The notes under the pieces are model-generated. The model was not told the origin of the DNA. It saw only the letters and a program-made list of their open reading frames with translations, and did not search any database. A program made the position numbers and the translations under genes. A stretch of DNA of 64,000 nucleotides from assembly GCF_009870125.1 (NCBI RefSeq), contig NC_046680.1:8370001-8434000 (forward strand), in the 5' to 3' direction. This stretch comes from Drosophila pseudoobscura. Lineage: Eukaryota > Arthropoda > Insecta > Diptera > Drosophilidae. Positions 32,585 through 46,162 of this stretch are shown one piece after another; position 1 is the stretch's first letter, and every line of letters begins with the position of its first letter.

Positions 32585-35426
32585 AAACATAGACCGAGAT
32601 AGTGACAGAGACAGCAGAGGCCATGACAGAGCCAAAGCGCAGTGGGAAATGCAACTATTACAACAATTGGCAGAGAGAGAGAGAGAGAGACGGCAAAGCG
32701 AGGCATTCGTATGGGCATTGGGCATAGGGCATCATAATTTAAGCCCCAAAGGCATACATTCAACGCTAATGGGTTAAGAAACGATTGACAGGCGAATCAA
32801 GAGAGATACATATCATCATCGTATCGGCCAGCCGCGCTCTGCCCACGCAGCACACACGTATAAGTTTTTTTGTTGTTCTCAGCAAGCAGTTCACAGACAT
32901 TGTGGATCATCATATGCTTTATCTTAATCATCATCGCAGAGGCAGCATACAACAAACTAGAAAAAACCTACCAAGTGTGTGTTCCGCAGCGTTAAATACC
33001 CTTGCTGATAAATTGACTAAAAACTTTCAGCCAGATAAGGCACAAACTGTGCGACAGTCCGTTGTTAATGATGGTCAAGAACATATGTATACATATGTAT
33101 GTATGTACCCTTTATTGCCTATAAGCCCGCTTTCCACCTCTGCGTCGCTAACATCTGATAAAAATCATAATTCCCTACTCTACTACGAGAGTATTGAAAG
33201 AATAACAAGAACAAAGTAACAGCCAGCGAAATGTTAGCGACTGCGATTGCGACAGCGACGCTGGCAGCGCTACGGGTCGTGTCATGCACACAATTTGATA
33301 TATACACACACTACAAGCACACACACACTAGGAGTGAGAGGGAGACATACAAACATTCTGCCAGAGCAAAGGGACAGGAGGAGTAGGATAGGCAGAGGCA
33401 GAGGCAGGCAGAAAGGCAGCTCAGCTCCAAAGTGGCGCAACAGAAACAGCAACAACAACAACAACAGAAACAGAAACAACGTCAAAACCGAGACATAAAA
33501 TAAATGAGCGCCGCCGCACAAACATGTCTCCAATGTGTTTGTTGTAGTTTTTGTTGTTACTGCTTGCTCTGACTGGCCGTTACTTCTGCCTGTGCTGTGC
33601 CTCTCCCTTTCCATCGCTCCACAGCCTGCTCTGCCTAGCTCCCTCACTCCACCACTCAACCACCATTCCATTCCCCTGAACGCAACCATTGCTCTCAACC
33701 AGCGATTCGATTGTAGTTGTTGCTCTGCCTGTGGCTCCCTCTCTTTGTAATTATTGATACATAAAAATACAAAAACTGAACGACGACTGCTGCTGTCGCT
33801 GCTGCTGCTGCTGCTACTGCAGTCACCAGAATGCAGTTGACGCTATAAATCTTATTGGAGCCGCAATTTGCTCAGCAAAACTTGAAAGAACTCTTAGCAT
33901 GAGCAAATTTTCGTTTGCTTTTCATCACTATCTCAATATTGTTATTCCATAATCCGAAAAATTCCTTCATTTTGTGACGTTTTTACAGTTTGGCTGCGTG
34001 GACGTCGACTGCGAGACTTTCCGTTGGCTCCCACTGCGACACTTTTTTTGCCTTGCATTTTTTGCATTATTATTGATTGAGTGTGACACTTCCTTTGAAC
34101 CTCACCGCATGGCACTGCTTTTCACTGCACTTTCAATACACACAATATTGTTGCAAAATAATCAAGTGTCGATCGCGAATCACATTTGCAGTCTTGCCGC
34201 TCTGTCGATGTGCCTTTAATCCTTTTTCAAAACCGACAAAAGAAAATGCGGTGCGCGCTCTACGCACACTATAGAAACACTCAACACACACACACATACA
34301 CGCGACAGACATGATTTTTGCCTGCTTGCGCTGCTTGGCTGGGTTTCGCTGTCGCCGTCGTTTGTGGCTCTCGGACCGGGGCTGGCAACTTGGCCCAAAC
34401 GTATTCGTTTTGCTTCTTGCTTTGGCATTTGTGTATCTGTATCTGTCGCACTTCCTGCACCCCCGCGACGCAACTGCCTTGCCGCCCGCCTGCTTCTTCT
34501 CTTTCTTCCACTTATTTATTTACTTTTTTTTGCAATAATAAATATTGAACACTCACACACACGTAAACACACTCTGCTTGCTGATGCTTTGCTTCTTCCT
34601 TTTTCTAATTTTTCTATCTCATTCGCACTCGCGCGCACACTCACATATCATTTATTTGGCGCCCGCCCCCTCCGCACATGTTTTTTTTCTTTCTTTTCGT
34701 AATTTCTTCTTGGCGTCCGTCCTGTACGACGACTCTTGTTGTTGCTGTTGCTCAGTGTCTTACACTCACTGCTTGGATTGCTATGCTTGCTGCTTGCTCT
34801 GCTTGTGCGCCCGACGAGTTTCCGAACTAAACTAACGACACCATCCAGCCTGAAGCCAGCCGAAGCCAAGTTGCGAAACGTCGACTGCGGCGCCGACAGC
34901 GCAGCTGGTGGAGACAACTGGCGTAGCAAACCAATGATTGGGGCAGAGGGGGGAGGGAATCTGGGAGGGTGATGGGCGACGGGCTGCAGTGGCAACGATT
35001 ATATGGGAAAATTTATTCAGCATTTAACGAACGTGCCTTGTTGTGGGCGCAGCGGGTCGGCGTCGTGGTTGGCATCGGGTTCAGTTCACGGGGGTAGCGG
35101 GTGGAGTCGAGTCGGGCAAAGGTGTCGTTGTCAGGGACCAAAGTGGAAAACCAGGACCACGAGCAGCAGCAGCAGCAGAGAAGCAGCAGAGCAGCCCATA
35201 GAGCAGAGGAGCAGCAGAGTTGGTATTGTTTCAATTTCTTTTACATTTATTTCTGGCGCTGCTGCCGCTACTGCTGCTTTTGCGGGCGTCGACGTCCATT
35301 CAAGTGTTGGTAATTAAAATTGCTACAATAACTAAATCAGATGAGCGGCGTCTCTGCCTCTGTCTCTGCCTCTGTCTTTGCTTTGTGGAGTATGTCCGCT
35401 GCCTGCCGGGTGCGTTTACTCTTGTG

Positions 35427-35444
35427 TGTGTGTGTGTGTGTGTT
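35427..35444. repeat. (GT)n microsatellite
   Basis: Nine GT units in the tou intron. Confidence 0.75.
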
Positions 35445-36151
35445 TGTAAGAGGAACAAGTGAGAAATTAAGCAAATGCATGCCATGCCCGGAGTAGAGTG
35501 GAGTGTGGTGTGGGAGGAAGTGAGCCAGCAAATTTCGCAATGCTGCGGCGTCTGTGAGTGCGTGAGTGTATGTGCTTATGCTCAAGTGCATTGCTCTAGG
35601 CATGAGTGTGAGTGAGTGAGAGAGCGAGCCAGCCCGGAGCAGAAAAGGAGGACTGGCAAAAGGTGTCTCTGCTGGGTGTTGCTGGGGAGCGGAGCTGCTT
35701 GCTTCTGCTGCCAAAACTTTTGCGGCGGAAGTACAGAGAGAGGCCAATGCGTGTTGCTTGTTACTTCGGAAGCAGCAATGCAAATTGTTGAATAATGTCA
35801 AGTGGAATTGCGCTGCAAGCGGGAGCATGATAAATGACTGGGGAAATGGCATGAACAGGCAAGACATGTTTCAATGGAATTCGCTGGAAGGAAAGACTTG
35901 CTGCTCTTGCAGAGACGTGAATGTACGCATGTGTGTAGGTGTTAAATGTCATTCGGCGCACAATTAGAAACAAAACCAAACAGAAACAACAGTTGCACAA
36001 CCTGGAGAACCATCATTGCCAAGCAGTTCAATGCAGCCAGCCAGCCCTCGTTCGTCGGCGTAGTCAGGCCAGTCAGCGATGCCCCAACTGCAGCTGCAAC
36101 TAATGGGAGCACTTTTATTGTAAGCGCGCTCTTCCCTCGCTCGTGGCCGGA

Positions 36152-36185
36152 CAATAAAGCAAAAAAAAAAAAAAAAAAAAAAAAA
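36152..36185. repeat. AATAAA followed by a 25-base A tract
   Basis: AATAAA, two bases of spacer, then 25 consecutive A residues at 36161-36185. This resembles the 3' end of a retroposed transcript, but no recognisable coding body lies upstream and no target-site duplication was found by eye. Confidence 0.45.
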
Positions 36186-39100
36186 CAAAAACTCAGCCAA
36201 AAAGCGACTAAAAAGAAAAACTGCGCCACTCGCATCGCACAGGCGGATACCCTACAGAGCAAATAACTAGGAAAACCTGGGGGAATGATTTATGGTGGGC
36301 TTGGGTCCTGATCTAGAGCTTAATCGATATCCATATTTTGATTAACGCAACTAAAACCAAGCAGTGGAAAGCTAAGAGTAAGCAGGAGAAGAGAGTGAAA
36401 GAGCACGAGTTTGGTGGACCTTAAGCGAAATAAAATGTAAAAGGGCAACCGACAAGGATGGGAGACGTGCATAGCGCGGGAGCGGGAGACAAAAGGACAG
36501 GAGATGCAGACAAAGCAGAGACTGCTGTCGGGTCGGGTTGGTGGTCGCTCGTTTGGTCGGCTGCTTGGCTTGTGCGGCGGGGGGAGGTGGGGCATACACA
36601 CACGAGAGGGACAGACGGACCGAAAGTTGCTGCTGCTGCAATAACAGGCTGGAGGAGAGGAGAACAGCAAGAGGGGAGAACGTGCCACTGCAACAACAGC
36701 AACGACAAGGATTACAATTCAAACTTGCTCGTCAGCCTCGCTGGCTGGCAGGCTGGCTGCCTGCCATGGCCGTGGGCTGGGGAGGGGGAAGACAGCGAGA
36801 GCAAGAGCGGAATAAAGGAAATGCCAGAGTCGAAGAGGAGGGGCAAGTTGGAAGGGTAGGGGTGGGGGTGGGGGTAGGGCATGGCATCAAGGGATGCCAA
36901 AGCCGCGCCGTGTCGTGCCGAGCAGAAGGTGGCAGGCAGCGGCATTGCCAACAACAACAACGACAACGCAGGCCAAGTTTTGCTGCTGCTATCCCTTCCC
37001 CTTCCACCGCTCGTTACCTCTCCCAAGCTCTTGCCTGTCCTGTTGTTCCCTCTCTCTCTCTCGCTGGCCAAAGCTGCAGCCAAAGAATACACATGCATAA
37101 AAAATGTGCGGAAGAAAAAATTTATAAGTACATGCGTGTCTCACAGATTGTGTGAGTGTGTGTGTGTGCCGGAGAGTAAGAGAAGCAGGGATTGAGTGGA
37201 ATGAGACTGGAGGAGCATCAGCATCAGCGCATCAGAGGCTGCGGCGGCGACGACTGCCTTTGCTTTTGTAAAGAAAAGGAACCTGCGGCTTCTGCTGCTG
37301 CTGCTGCTGCTGCTCCCTCTGCGACTGCAACCGACGGCAAAATAAATGAGCGCAAAGGGGCCAAAAGCAAAGCAAAGCCAACCAACCACACGCATACACA
37401 CACACACACACGCACACAGGCACAAAAGCTCGAGCGACGTTTTTGCTTTTTGTTAATTTTCATCAGTGGAGCACACAAAACGGCAAATGAGTGAGTGGCG
37501 CAAGCCGCAAGCCAAAGGGGAGAGAAGAGGAAGAGAGAGCGGATGAGAGAGGTATTCTACCATGCTGGCCACACCACGAAGTTCCTCAAAGTCAGCTTAA
37601 TTGGCCCTGCGGAGAGCTTTTTTCGGGCAGCTGATTGGGATTGTGTCCCCGTCGCTGCACGCGGCTCAAAAGCAATCCCAGCAGAGCAGTCGGCGGCACA
37701 CGTTTCGCCATGATTAGTTGGGATTTTAGTTTACCGAAAAGGGGCGACAGCAGAGAGACAGCCAACGGAAGTGGACAAAAAGAGCAAACTTTAATTTGCT
37801 TTCTCCCAGGAACTGCTTAAAACGCTGCTATAAATAATTTAACAAAGAAGAACTGCTTTGAAAATGATCGTAGGGGCTGGTCTCATTCTCAGCAAGCAAG
37901 TAACCGCAACGAACTGCTTTAAGGATAGCCGCCTCAACACTCGTCTTAGCTCCAGGCAGTGCTTTAAAGCACACCTCTTCATTAACAATCTTGCCTACTT
38001 TTGTCTCGTTCTGGCTTTCAATTCATCTGTTTAGCACTGCTTAAATGGGGGACTCCCTTTGTGGAAATTATTTATAATCCATGATTTTCAACACACCATT
38101 CTACGGGAGCCAGAAATCAGGAAAGTCGTAATTGACTCTTTCTCTAATGCTATCAATGACTATGGGGAGTCTGATCCCCATCAAGAGGGGGCTACAAGAC
38201 TATCTCAATTATCAGATAAATACAAAACGGATGCCAACTCTTATGTATTCGATGAATTATTGACAGAGAGATAGAGAGAGAGAGAAAATGAGGGAGGTTG
38301 TAGGTGTAGTGCGGGTTTCCAAGGAACGTATCTCAAGTGAATCTAATGAGTGGAGAGCCACGCCCACGCATCTTGCAGATGCAATAGCAGCCAGCAGCAG
38401 TGACAGCGGCAGCGGCAGCTCATCCAGCGTTAAGCCATGCAAATTACAACAATTTCCCGTACACCGCACAGAAATAGATACAGAATGTGTATCTGTATCT
38501 GTATCTGCCAGCCAGTTCTAATGTATCGCACAGATGCGAGAGTCAAACAGTATGAGATGTGAGTGGCAAGGATGGTGACAGCGTCGCCGTTGCCAGCGTC
38601 TCCGAGCATTGCATTTGTATAATTTGTACAATAGTCAAGAAAATGCTCGCTGCGCAGATACAGATACAACAGTTGCAGATATGTACATGCATGCACGCCA
38701 CATACCCACACACTCACACAAAACACATATGGTGATACGTGGGGCAGCAGCAGCAACAGCAGCAGCAGCAGCAGCAGCGGGAGTACCACAAAAGCGACAT
38801 TGCAAAGTTTTCGCTGCATGCCGATGGAGCAGAGGAGGTAAGGACTGCAAGCAGGAGCAGAAGGCACACAGGCATTGGCAGCGGAGAGGTGCCTCAGTGG
38901 CAGCGACACCGACACCGACCCGAGCAGAGTTCTGGTCTCCGACTGTGCTCGCGTTTCATGCAAACAGTGATAGTACAGTGCATTACACTCGTCAACACAC
39001 AACAAGGGTTTGTAGGAAATAGAGACCCCAAGAGCAACATTAGGAGCCACAATAAGCACAGGGTATCGCAATGGTCTACTCTCTAAGAAAAATTATGCCG

Positions 39101-42100
39101 CTTACCTACTGATTTGTATATTTTATTCGAAACCCAGAAGTTGATACGAAGGGCCCCCGCTTTTGTCGGACAGGACAGTATCGCTGCACACAGTGCGCAT
39201 CGGGCAGCAGCAACAGCAGCACATGTGGCATCTAGGATGCATATAATTCGTTGCTGGGATAACGGCCGCCATCTAACGACCACGACCAGGACCAACAACG
39301 AACAGTCCTGGCTCCACCGCCTCCCGCTTCAATCTTCAGCTTCTGCATAGTTTCGCCCGCCCATCGCTTCTGGAAATGGGTGCCACGAAAATGCCGCCAC
39401 TTGCGCGCTCTGGCAATAAGCAGGATTCTATAGACGACGTGGACGGAGGCGGAGATGGTGACGCTACCTTTTGCCCACCCATACAGAAACAGAGGGAGCC
39501 AGAGACAGAGACAGAGACAGAGAGAGAGGACAGACACACACACACATACATATGCTATGGCCATGCTTATGGGTGTGCACATTCACATAATGAAGTAGAG
39601 GCAGCCACCACGAGGGTTGCCCACTCACCGAGCCGAGCACTGCCCCCCCCTACCACCACCTCCGCCCCACACAGCTCCCTCGAAGAGCAAGCAGTCGCAT
39701 GACCAAACACCCAACAAAAAGCCACAGCAATAACAACAAAAACAGCAACAGGGAATCGAAGGGAAGGGGCTAGGGCAAAGGCTCACATTTGGCTTCGTTT
39801 TGTCAGCCGAACCAACAAGCCGAAGGAGCGGAAAGAAGCAGAAGCAGAAGAAGCCAAAAGGAGATGAAGGAAGAATGGAAACAACAGAAATAACGGAAAT
39901 ATCTGTCAACTTCAAAAATGAACATTAAAAATAAGGACACACACACACCTTCTGTTGATTGCTTTCAGATGAATGCAACAATTATTATTTTCTGCCTAGG
40001 AATAGATTTCCAAGCAAAATCAAGTTAAGAATGCCACAAGTTATTCCGTTATTAAAGCCGGAAAGGACCCCTTTGATTAAGCAAACACAAAGGACACGTC
40101 CAATATATTGCCCCAAACGAAGGGTCGTAATTTATGCAGCGTTCGTCGAGGGCGTGCAACAACCAATAATCCATACTCCACCTATTCCATGTATGTATAA
40201 AATGGGCAAATATTGTATATGTACATATACAAAGTTTATCGACTAACAGGAGGACCGGCGTTGTTCGCCAATCGCCGACAGTCGAAGGAAAATTTAATTA
40301 AAAACAAACCAATGAAAGAATATTTCGTAACACAGAAATAAGACCGGCAAATAAACGGGAAAAAATTTCTACCTCAAAATTTCACCACAAAAGCTGAAGC
40401 TGCAACGCACCGAAGATATTTTACTCTTCGAATTTATACGTCGATGATTGGGTCAAACGTGTCACAATAGTTACAATACCCTTTTTCAAATTTCATGTTT
40501 TGCTGCAGGAACGGGACGGGAATCCACATTGTCTGGTCTGTGGCAAATGAGTGGACAATGCCACATTGGATTTGATACGGGTGTGCGGCGAGGGGGTCGG
40601 GGCTCACTCATCTTACCCATGGCAATTTTCGATAGTGTTGTGCCCCAACCGTATGCCTAGCACCTCTCTTTGCCCACCCAATTCGACACAAACGGGGCAT
40701 TCATTCAATTACTGAAAATATATCCAAACTGCAGCCCAAAACAACAAATTCAATCTACAGCTATCCTGCCATACAGTTATAGCCCCCCGAAGAGAGAGAG
40801 AGGGAGAGAGTCAGGCTACCATTCTCTTTCCTTTTACAGTTTGAATTGTGTTTGAAGAGTGCCATTGGAGGAGTGTAGGGTGTAGGGTGTAGGTTGGCAA
40901 AGGGACAAACACAAATAAAATGTCTGCGTTCGTGTGTGTGCATTACCAAATGCAATCGTTGGAACCCCCCCTCTCCCCCAGCTACGCACCACTGTGACAG
41001 GCACCAACCTATCGTATCTCGGACCTCCTCCTATCCCCAACCCAAACCCAATCTGCGGGCAGCTACTCTCCCCACTCTCCACCCCACTGTACACTTTCCT
41101 TCTAGCCATTTGACATTCAGTCAAGCCTGTTCGATGTTTTTGTTTATAAGCTTCTGGGTTTTCTCCAGCCTTTCAAAGGGCATACCCTTTTGTGTCCCCA
41201 AGGACACACACTTTTTTGTACAATATAAGAATTTAAATTGGCATGTTAGTCCCCTAATTGCTCAGGTATCAGGCTTAACGATATATTTGCTACCTTTATT
41301 TTCCATTTAAATTTGATTCCATAGGGTATTCAAAGCTGCGACACCGTCAGTTATCCTTTTACTGCTGTTGCTGTTGTGGTCGCTACTGCTTGCTGTTTGC
41401 TGTACGACTCACTCTCTTGCGAATTCGAGCTTCGAATTCCGAAGTTCTTGCTTATCTCTTGGCACTTAAACAGCGCTGCTGCCGCTGCTGCTGCTACCCC
41501 CCACCGCCACCTGTGCATGGCATCGTCTCGATTCCAGTTTGATTTCGTGGGCATCTCCTTCCCATTTCATGCCTCTGTCTGTCGATGCGCGTCTCTTGAG
41601 GATTGTGGAGACTCTCAAGGTGCAACATTGGCAACGGGCCTGAATCGGAGATCTCTCTTTCTCTCTCTCTGCCCACACACTAGCACAGACAGGCACACGT
41701 GTGATTGAGAGACAACGCCACCTGTCCCTATCCCTGTCCCTGTCCTTGTCTTCGTTCTCTCCACCTTGCTGGTTTTTTTTTTTTGGGAAGGAGGAGTAGA
41801 GCATTTGTCGCCATTTATTTACACGATTAGAAATCGATTTTATGCGATTCCCATATAATATTCAATATGAAATGACAAACGGAATACACAAGAACAAAAG
41901 TACACACATGTGACCTGCCGCCTCTGCCGCGAGAGAGAGAGAGACAGGCAAAGCAAAAAGCAGAAAGAGGAGCAGAGTACATGGTGTATGTGTGTATGTA
42001 TATATGTATGTGTGCATGTGCTCGCCTCTCATATGGATGTGCCGTTATAATGATTTATGTTAAGCTTATTGGCAGGCCACCCACTCACACAAGCCCACAA

Positions 42101-44149
42101 ACACTCAATGTTGAGAGGAGTGTGAGTGCATGTGTGTATGGGTGATAGAGGAGTGAGCAGGGGGGGAAATTGAATGAGAGAGAGAAAGAGAAGGGCTCAA
42201 TTGAAATCGATTTGTGGGCAGGCAGCAGAACAGCAACGCAACTGCGGCAACGGTAGCGACATCTACTATCGTCCCCCAACTTCAGGCGACCTTTGCTCTG
42301 CACTCTACCCTGCTTACCTTACACTAAGCGAAAAACCGAGTTCATGTACTGCTTGCAGGTGATCGACAACATTGCGAGGGAGAAGCAAGCTTTATACAAG
42401 ATAATTAACTGTTTAATCCGGAAACAGTGCATTGCTATCAAAAGCATGGGAAAAGAAACTGCTTAGCAAAAAATCAGATTGATTATACTGCTTACTAAAT
42501 GCACTACTTGCTCTTTGCAAACACCTTCTTAGCAAATTCTATGCAAAACAAGTTGTCATATAATCTGTACATATTTACAGTGAGGAAAACCATGGGAACA
42601 GACTGCTTACCCACCGTCAGCGCATTGAATATCTACTGGTTATTAGAGAGAAGATGGCCATCATTATTCCACCTGTCCCGCACAGCCACCAATCATCATT
42701 AATCAACCCCCAGACGAAATGGTGCCTAATTAGCCCTGGACGAACGCTCGGGTTAACTCTCGGATATTTGCCTTGATTACGACGACTTTGACCGAATCCG
42801 TAATCGAACGGCTCTCAAGCTCCCAAACAGTACACCCACACACACACACTCACGCAGCACTTCCACTCAAAAGCAATTGATTAACAACTGAAAGTTCAAA
42901 AGCAGCAATTAACATTTGAGAAAAAACAAACGCAATGAGAAGGGATAGTGGTGGGGGCAAGGGATAAAAATATGCTTCGTCACTTTATAGGGAAGTAGAG
43001 GAGGTGCAAAAGAAACGTTGAAAAGAAACCGCGGGGGAGAGGGCCAAGCGTATAAAACAAAATCCAAAAACCCAATCCACTTGCCTTCCTTTTTCTGCTT
43101 CTTTTTTCTTTTGTGCGGGCCCTATGTACGTGTACGTGTACGTGCACGGGTGTGTGTGGGTCCACGACTCTAGTATAAAACTAGCCACCCCACCTTCTGC
43201 CTCCCCCCACTCCATCCAACAACAAACACAATTTATACACACAACTCCCTCCCCAGCTCCCCCCTTCAAATGGGCAAAAGCCATTCGTGCGCAAATCTCA
43301 AATAAAAGCGCGCAGAACGCGACGTCGCTGCCTTTGCCCTCTGCCTCTGCTGCCGCTGACTGAGGAGCTCTTCTGCTGATGAATTGTATTTGTACGAGCG
43401 AGGCGCACACACACAAGGCACATATATGCGGACAGGGCAAGAGCAAAAAAAAAAGAAGAAAACCCGAAGTTTGGGACTGACTCCTCTCTCCAGTGTCTTT
43501 GCCTTGCTTGGCTCTGCCGCCGCTGCATTTGTATTTGTATTTGTGTGTTTGCCTGTGTCGTGTGCCACTGTCAACCGCCGCCGCCGCCGTCGAAGTCAAA
43601 GCCCGTAAAAAGAAATACAACTACAAGAAGCAGAGCAGCTAGCAGAACCCTCTGCTGAACTCTGCGACGCTGCTGCTGCTGCTGCGACTGCCCGCCTCCT
43701 GCTGCTTCTTTTACTTCTTATGCTACTCATTTTATTGTTATATCCTTGCCGAAGGTATATTGATGTGGAGCGAATTTTGTCAGCCATCGATATGTGTCGT
43801 AGAAAGGAGCTGCCGGAAAATAGGTCCTGAAAGATAACTATTTTGTAGGGTATCAACTGTAGGCCACGGACGCTGGCTATGAAGTAACTGCTGTCAGGTG
43901 TGGGGGGATGTCTAATAATAGGAGAAGATATGGAATCCTGTTACAAAAATCGTTACACCCCTTCCGCGACTTCAATCGTAAGTTTATTGTTTTGTGGGCT
44001 TCTCCACCCCATCAAAAACCAGGCTACGCCACTGTCCCTTTATGATTCGTATCTTTTGCCGGCTCACTCACACACAAACACACACACGCAATTCGATCCA
44101 CAATGTGAGCTCAAATTCGATTCCCTGGTAAAAAAAAAACGTACCTTAC

Positions 44150-44600
44150 CTGTGTCCAGTTTAAGCGCTTCTCCGTCTTTTCCTCCTCTGCGACGCGACG
44201 CTTATCGTTGATTGACTTTTGCCTGCCGCCGCCCAATCATTTATCGCCCACATATACTCTTATTTTTTTTTGTAATTTCTGGAGCTTCTCTTTATATTTG
44301 GTTTGATTTTAACTTTTGTGCAAATATTATATTCCAATTTTTTTTCACGTTTTTCACACACATGCACAGAACAGTCACATACACACACAGACGCAACCGC
44401 TCAACGACGGGAAACAATTTTCGCCGCGGGCGGTTTTCTTTTTCTTTTTTGCTCTTTATTTTCACACGGTCGCCACAAAATGTCACTGTTCTTCCACCAC
44501 CCGCACACGCGCAATTTCCAACGTTTTTTTCTGCTTAAATATAATTCTCCAATAAAACTAATAAATCGCGCGACCGCGGGTCGAAGCTAAGCGGTAGATC
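44150..44600 (-). promoter_or_regulatory. tou: Probable distal non-coding first exon and promoter of tou
   Basis: A strong donor, ACACAG followed by GTAAGG, ends a roughly 450-base minus-strand segment with typical fly 5' UTR character (GTGTGAAAA, A-rich patches, several short upstream ORFs, no long frame). It sits 1 kb past the egm stop codon and faces tou. The transcription start is placed only roughly at 44.5-44.65 kb. Confidence 0.5.
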
Positions 44601-44985
44601 CCCGCATAATTGTTTTTGGCAAAATTTATCCTCCACACACGTCCGAGCGGTTCGACAGAAAAATGTGATGGCGGCAAGGCCGTTCATTCAAATATGCACC
44701 ATGAAAAACGAACTTAGCCCTCGTAACCCCCTCTATTTAAACAGTTGAACAAATTGAGTTGAACTGCGGAAAATAGTACTGTTTTTAAAGTATTTTTGTA
44801 GATCCATCCTATCATTAATTTCTAATTACAAGAAACGCACGATATCATTCTTCTGAACTGCGCTAAAATTATTCAAGTATCATCACTTTCATGGTGTGTG
44901 TTTTAATACCTACTGGTCGACAATGGGTTAATCGTTGTCTCTCGATGGTCCGAAATCATATTGCCCGACTTTGGTATTCGGTTTA

Positions 44986-45115
44986 TATTACTAGCTAAAT
45001 GGGAGTTTCAGCTTTGAAAACATAATTTTATCCAATTAATGAATCCAAAAGATTCGCTAATTTAGGGAATCTTTTTTAATGGATTGTGTCTAAAATAAGG
45101 TTTAAGCGAAAACGA
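44986..45115. repeat. Dispersed repeat, copy A
   Basis: Shares TATTACTAGCTAAAT, then after a gap CATAATTTTATCC, ATGAATC, GGATTGTGTCTAAAA and AAGCGAAAA words in the same order with copies B and C. Lies downstream of egm. Confidence 0.6.
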
Positions 45116-45637
45116 AGAAGTAAAAGGTACTGATGGTACTCATTGGTACTCGGAATAAATGATGCAGTCCGGTTGGAGAGAGCGAAAGTTAAATTAAATA
45201 ATCCAAGGTATGGAAGTCTCTATTTCGTATGTTATTTAACATATGTACCTTTAAAAATGGATTGATGAAATTTGCCAGTATATGTCGGGCAACGTTTTTA
45301 GGTCCCCAGCAAAATTTGAAACACACACACACTTTAAACCGTTCTGCCAGTTAAACGAATTCAAATTTTCTGCTCTAATCAGTCCTCTGGGGCCAGGTGT
45401 ATCTGGTACGATGGAGGCGGGGTTTTAATTGCGTTTGTAGGGGGAGGAATTGACGTTTCTCGAGTCGCACATTTCGATGAGTCTCCTTTCTCTTTCGCTC
45501 TTTTGTGACACGAAATATGCGATCATCGGTAAAGCATTCTACGGGAATTCCCTTCCGTCTAATCGTACACTGCACTGGGAGTTAGTTCTATCGTTTACTT
45601 TATATAGAATTTATGATATTAACTATTCATCAACAAC

Positions 45638-46162
45638 CTAGAAATTAAACGTCAACGGATGCACGGCAAAGTAGCCTTTGCTCTTGGTCAGCTGATTGGA
45701 GAGCCGCACCAGGTTGTTGTCGTTGTTCACGAAATTGCCGCCAAAGATCTCTGTGCAGAGGGTCTTGACCACATCCCGGCCCTGAGAGCAGACGGCGGTG
45801 GCCGTGAGCAGCTCGTGGTCGGCCAGCGGCAGGCCGATGCAGTAGGAGCGCGAGGCACGCGCCACACTGGCCCACATCGCGTAGATGGTCGTTGAGATCT
45901 CGGCCAGGCGTTGCATTTCGCTCTGGCGCTCCACCACCGCATTGCCGTGGCGGGTGAACATCAGCTCGACGGCCATCTGGAGGCGGGCCACCGACTGCTC
46001 AATGCATTGGGCCGCCGCGTCCAGCGAGGGATGCACATGCTCCGATAATTGCATTTTGGTCTTCGGGTTCTCAACGCTGGTGGTCTCCAGGAACTTGCCA
46101 AAGATGTGGCCAGGATGGAAGAGCGGATTCCTGGACTTGCGCACGCCCGAATTCATCGCTTG
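45638..46162 (-). CDS. egm: egm coding exon 3
   Basis: 174 codons and stop. Starts QAMNSGVRKSRNPLFHPGH and ends GYFAVHPLTFNF. This is the VLCAD/ACAD9-specific C-terminal region, which mediates dimer and membrane contacts in that subfamily. Confidence 0.92.
   Translation of the reverse strand, partial: QAMNSGVRKSRNPLFHPGHIFGKFLETTSVENPKTKMQLSEHVHPSLDAAAQCIEQSVARLQMAVELMFTRHGNAVVERQSEMQRLAEISTTIYAMWASVARASRSYCIGLPLADHELLTATAVCSQGRDVVKTLCTEIFGGNFVNNDNNLVRLSNQLTKSKGYFAVHPLTFNF

Larger units (their letters stand above)
23450..44149 (-). other. tou: Giant 5' UTR intron of tou
   Basis: About 20.7 kb without a supported protein exon. It is filled with CA, GA and CAG simple repeats and long strand-asymmetric blocks: plus-strand pyrimidine-rich at about 24.1-26.5 kb, purine-rich at 27.0-33.4, pyrimidine-rich at 33.5-35.0, purine-rich at 35.4-39.6, pyrimidine-rich again at 43-44.5. 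Long reading frames in these blocks are compositional artefacts. The intron extent is inferred from the acceptor at 23450 and the donor at 44149. Alternative promoters inside are likely. Confidence 0.55.

Noticed and set aside
33080..33105. ACATATGTATGTA words here and at 60258, 61214 and 62950
   Set aside because: This TACATATGTA-type word is very common in Drosophila non-coding DNA and is not informative alone.
38430..39071. 213-codon minus-strand reading frame
   Set aside because: Leu-rich run comes from a CAG microsatellite read in antisense; nothing around it looks like a gene.
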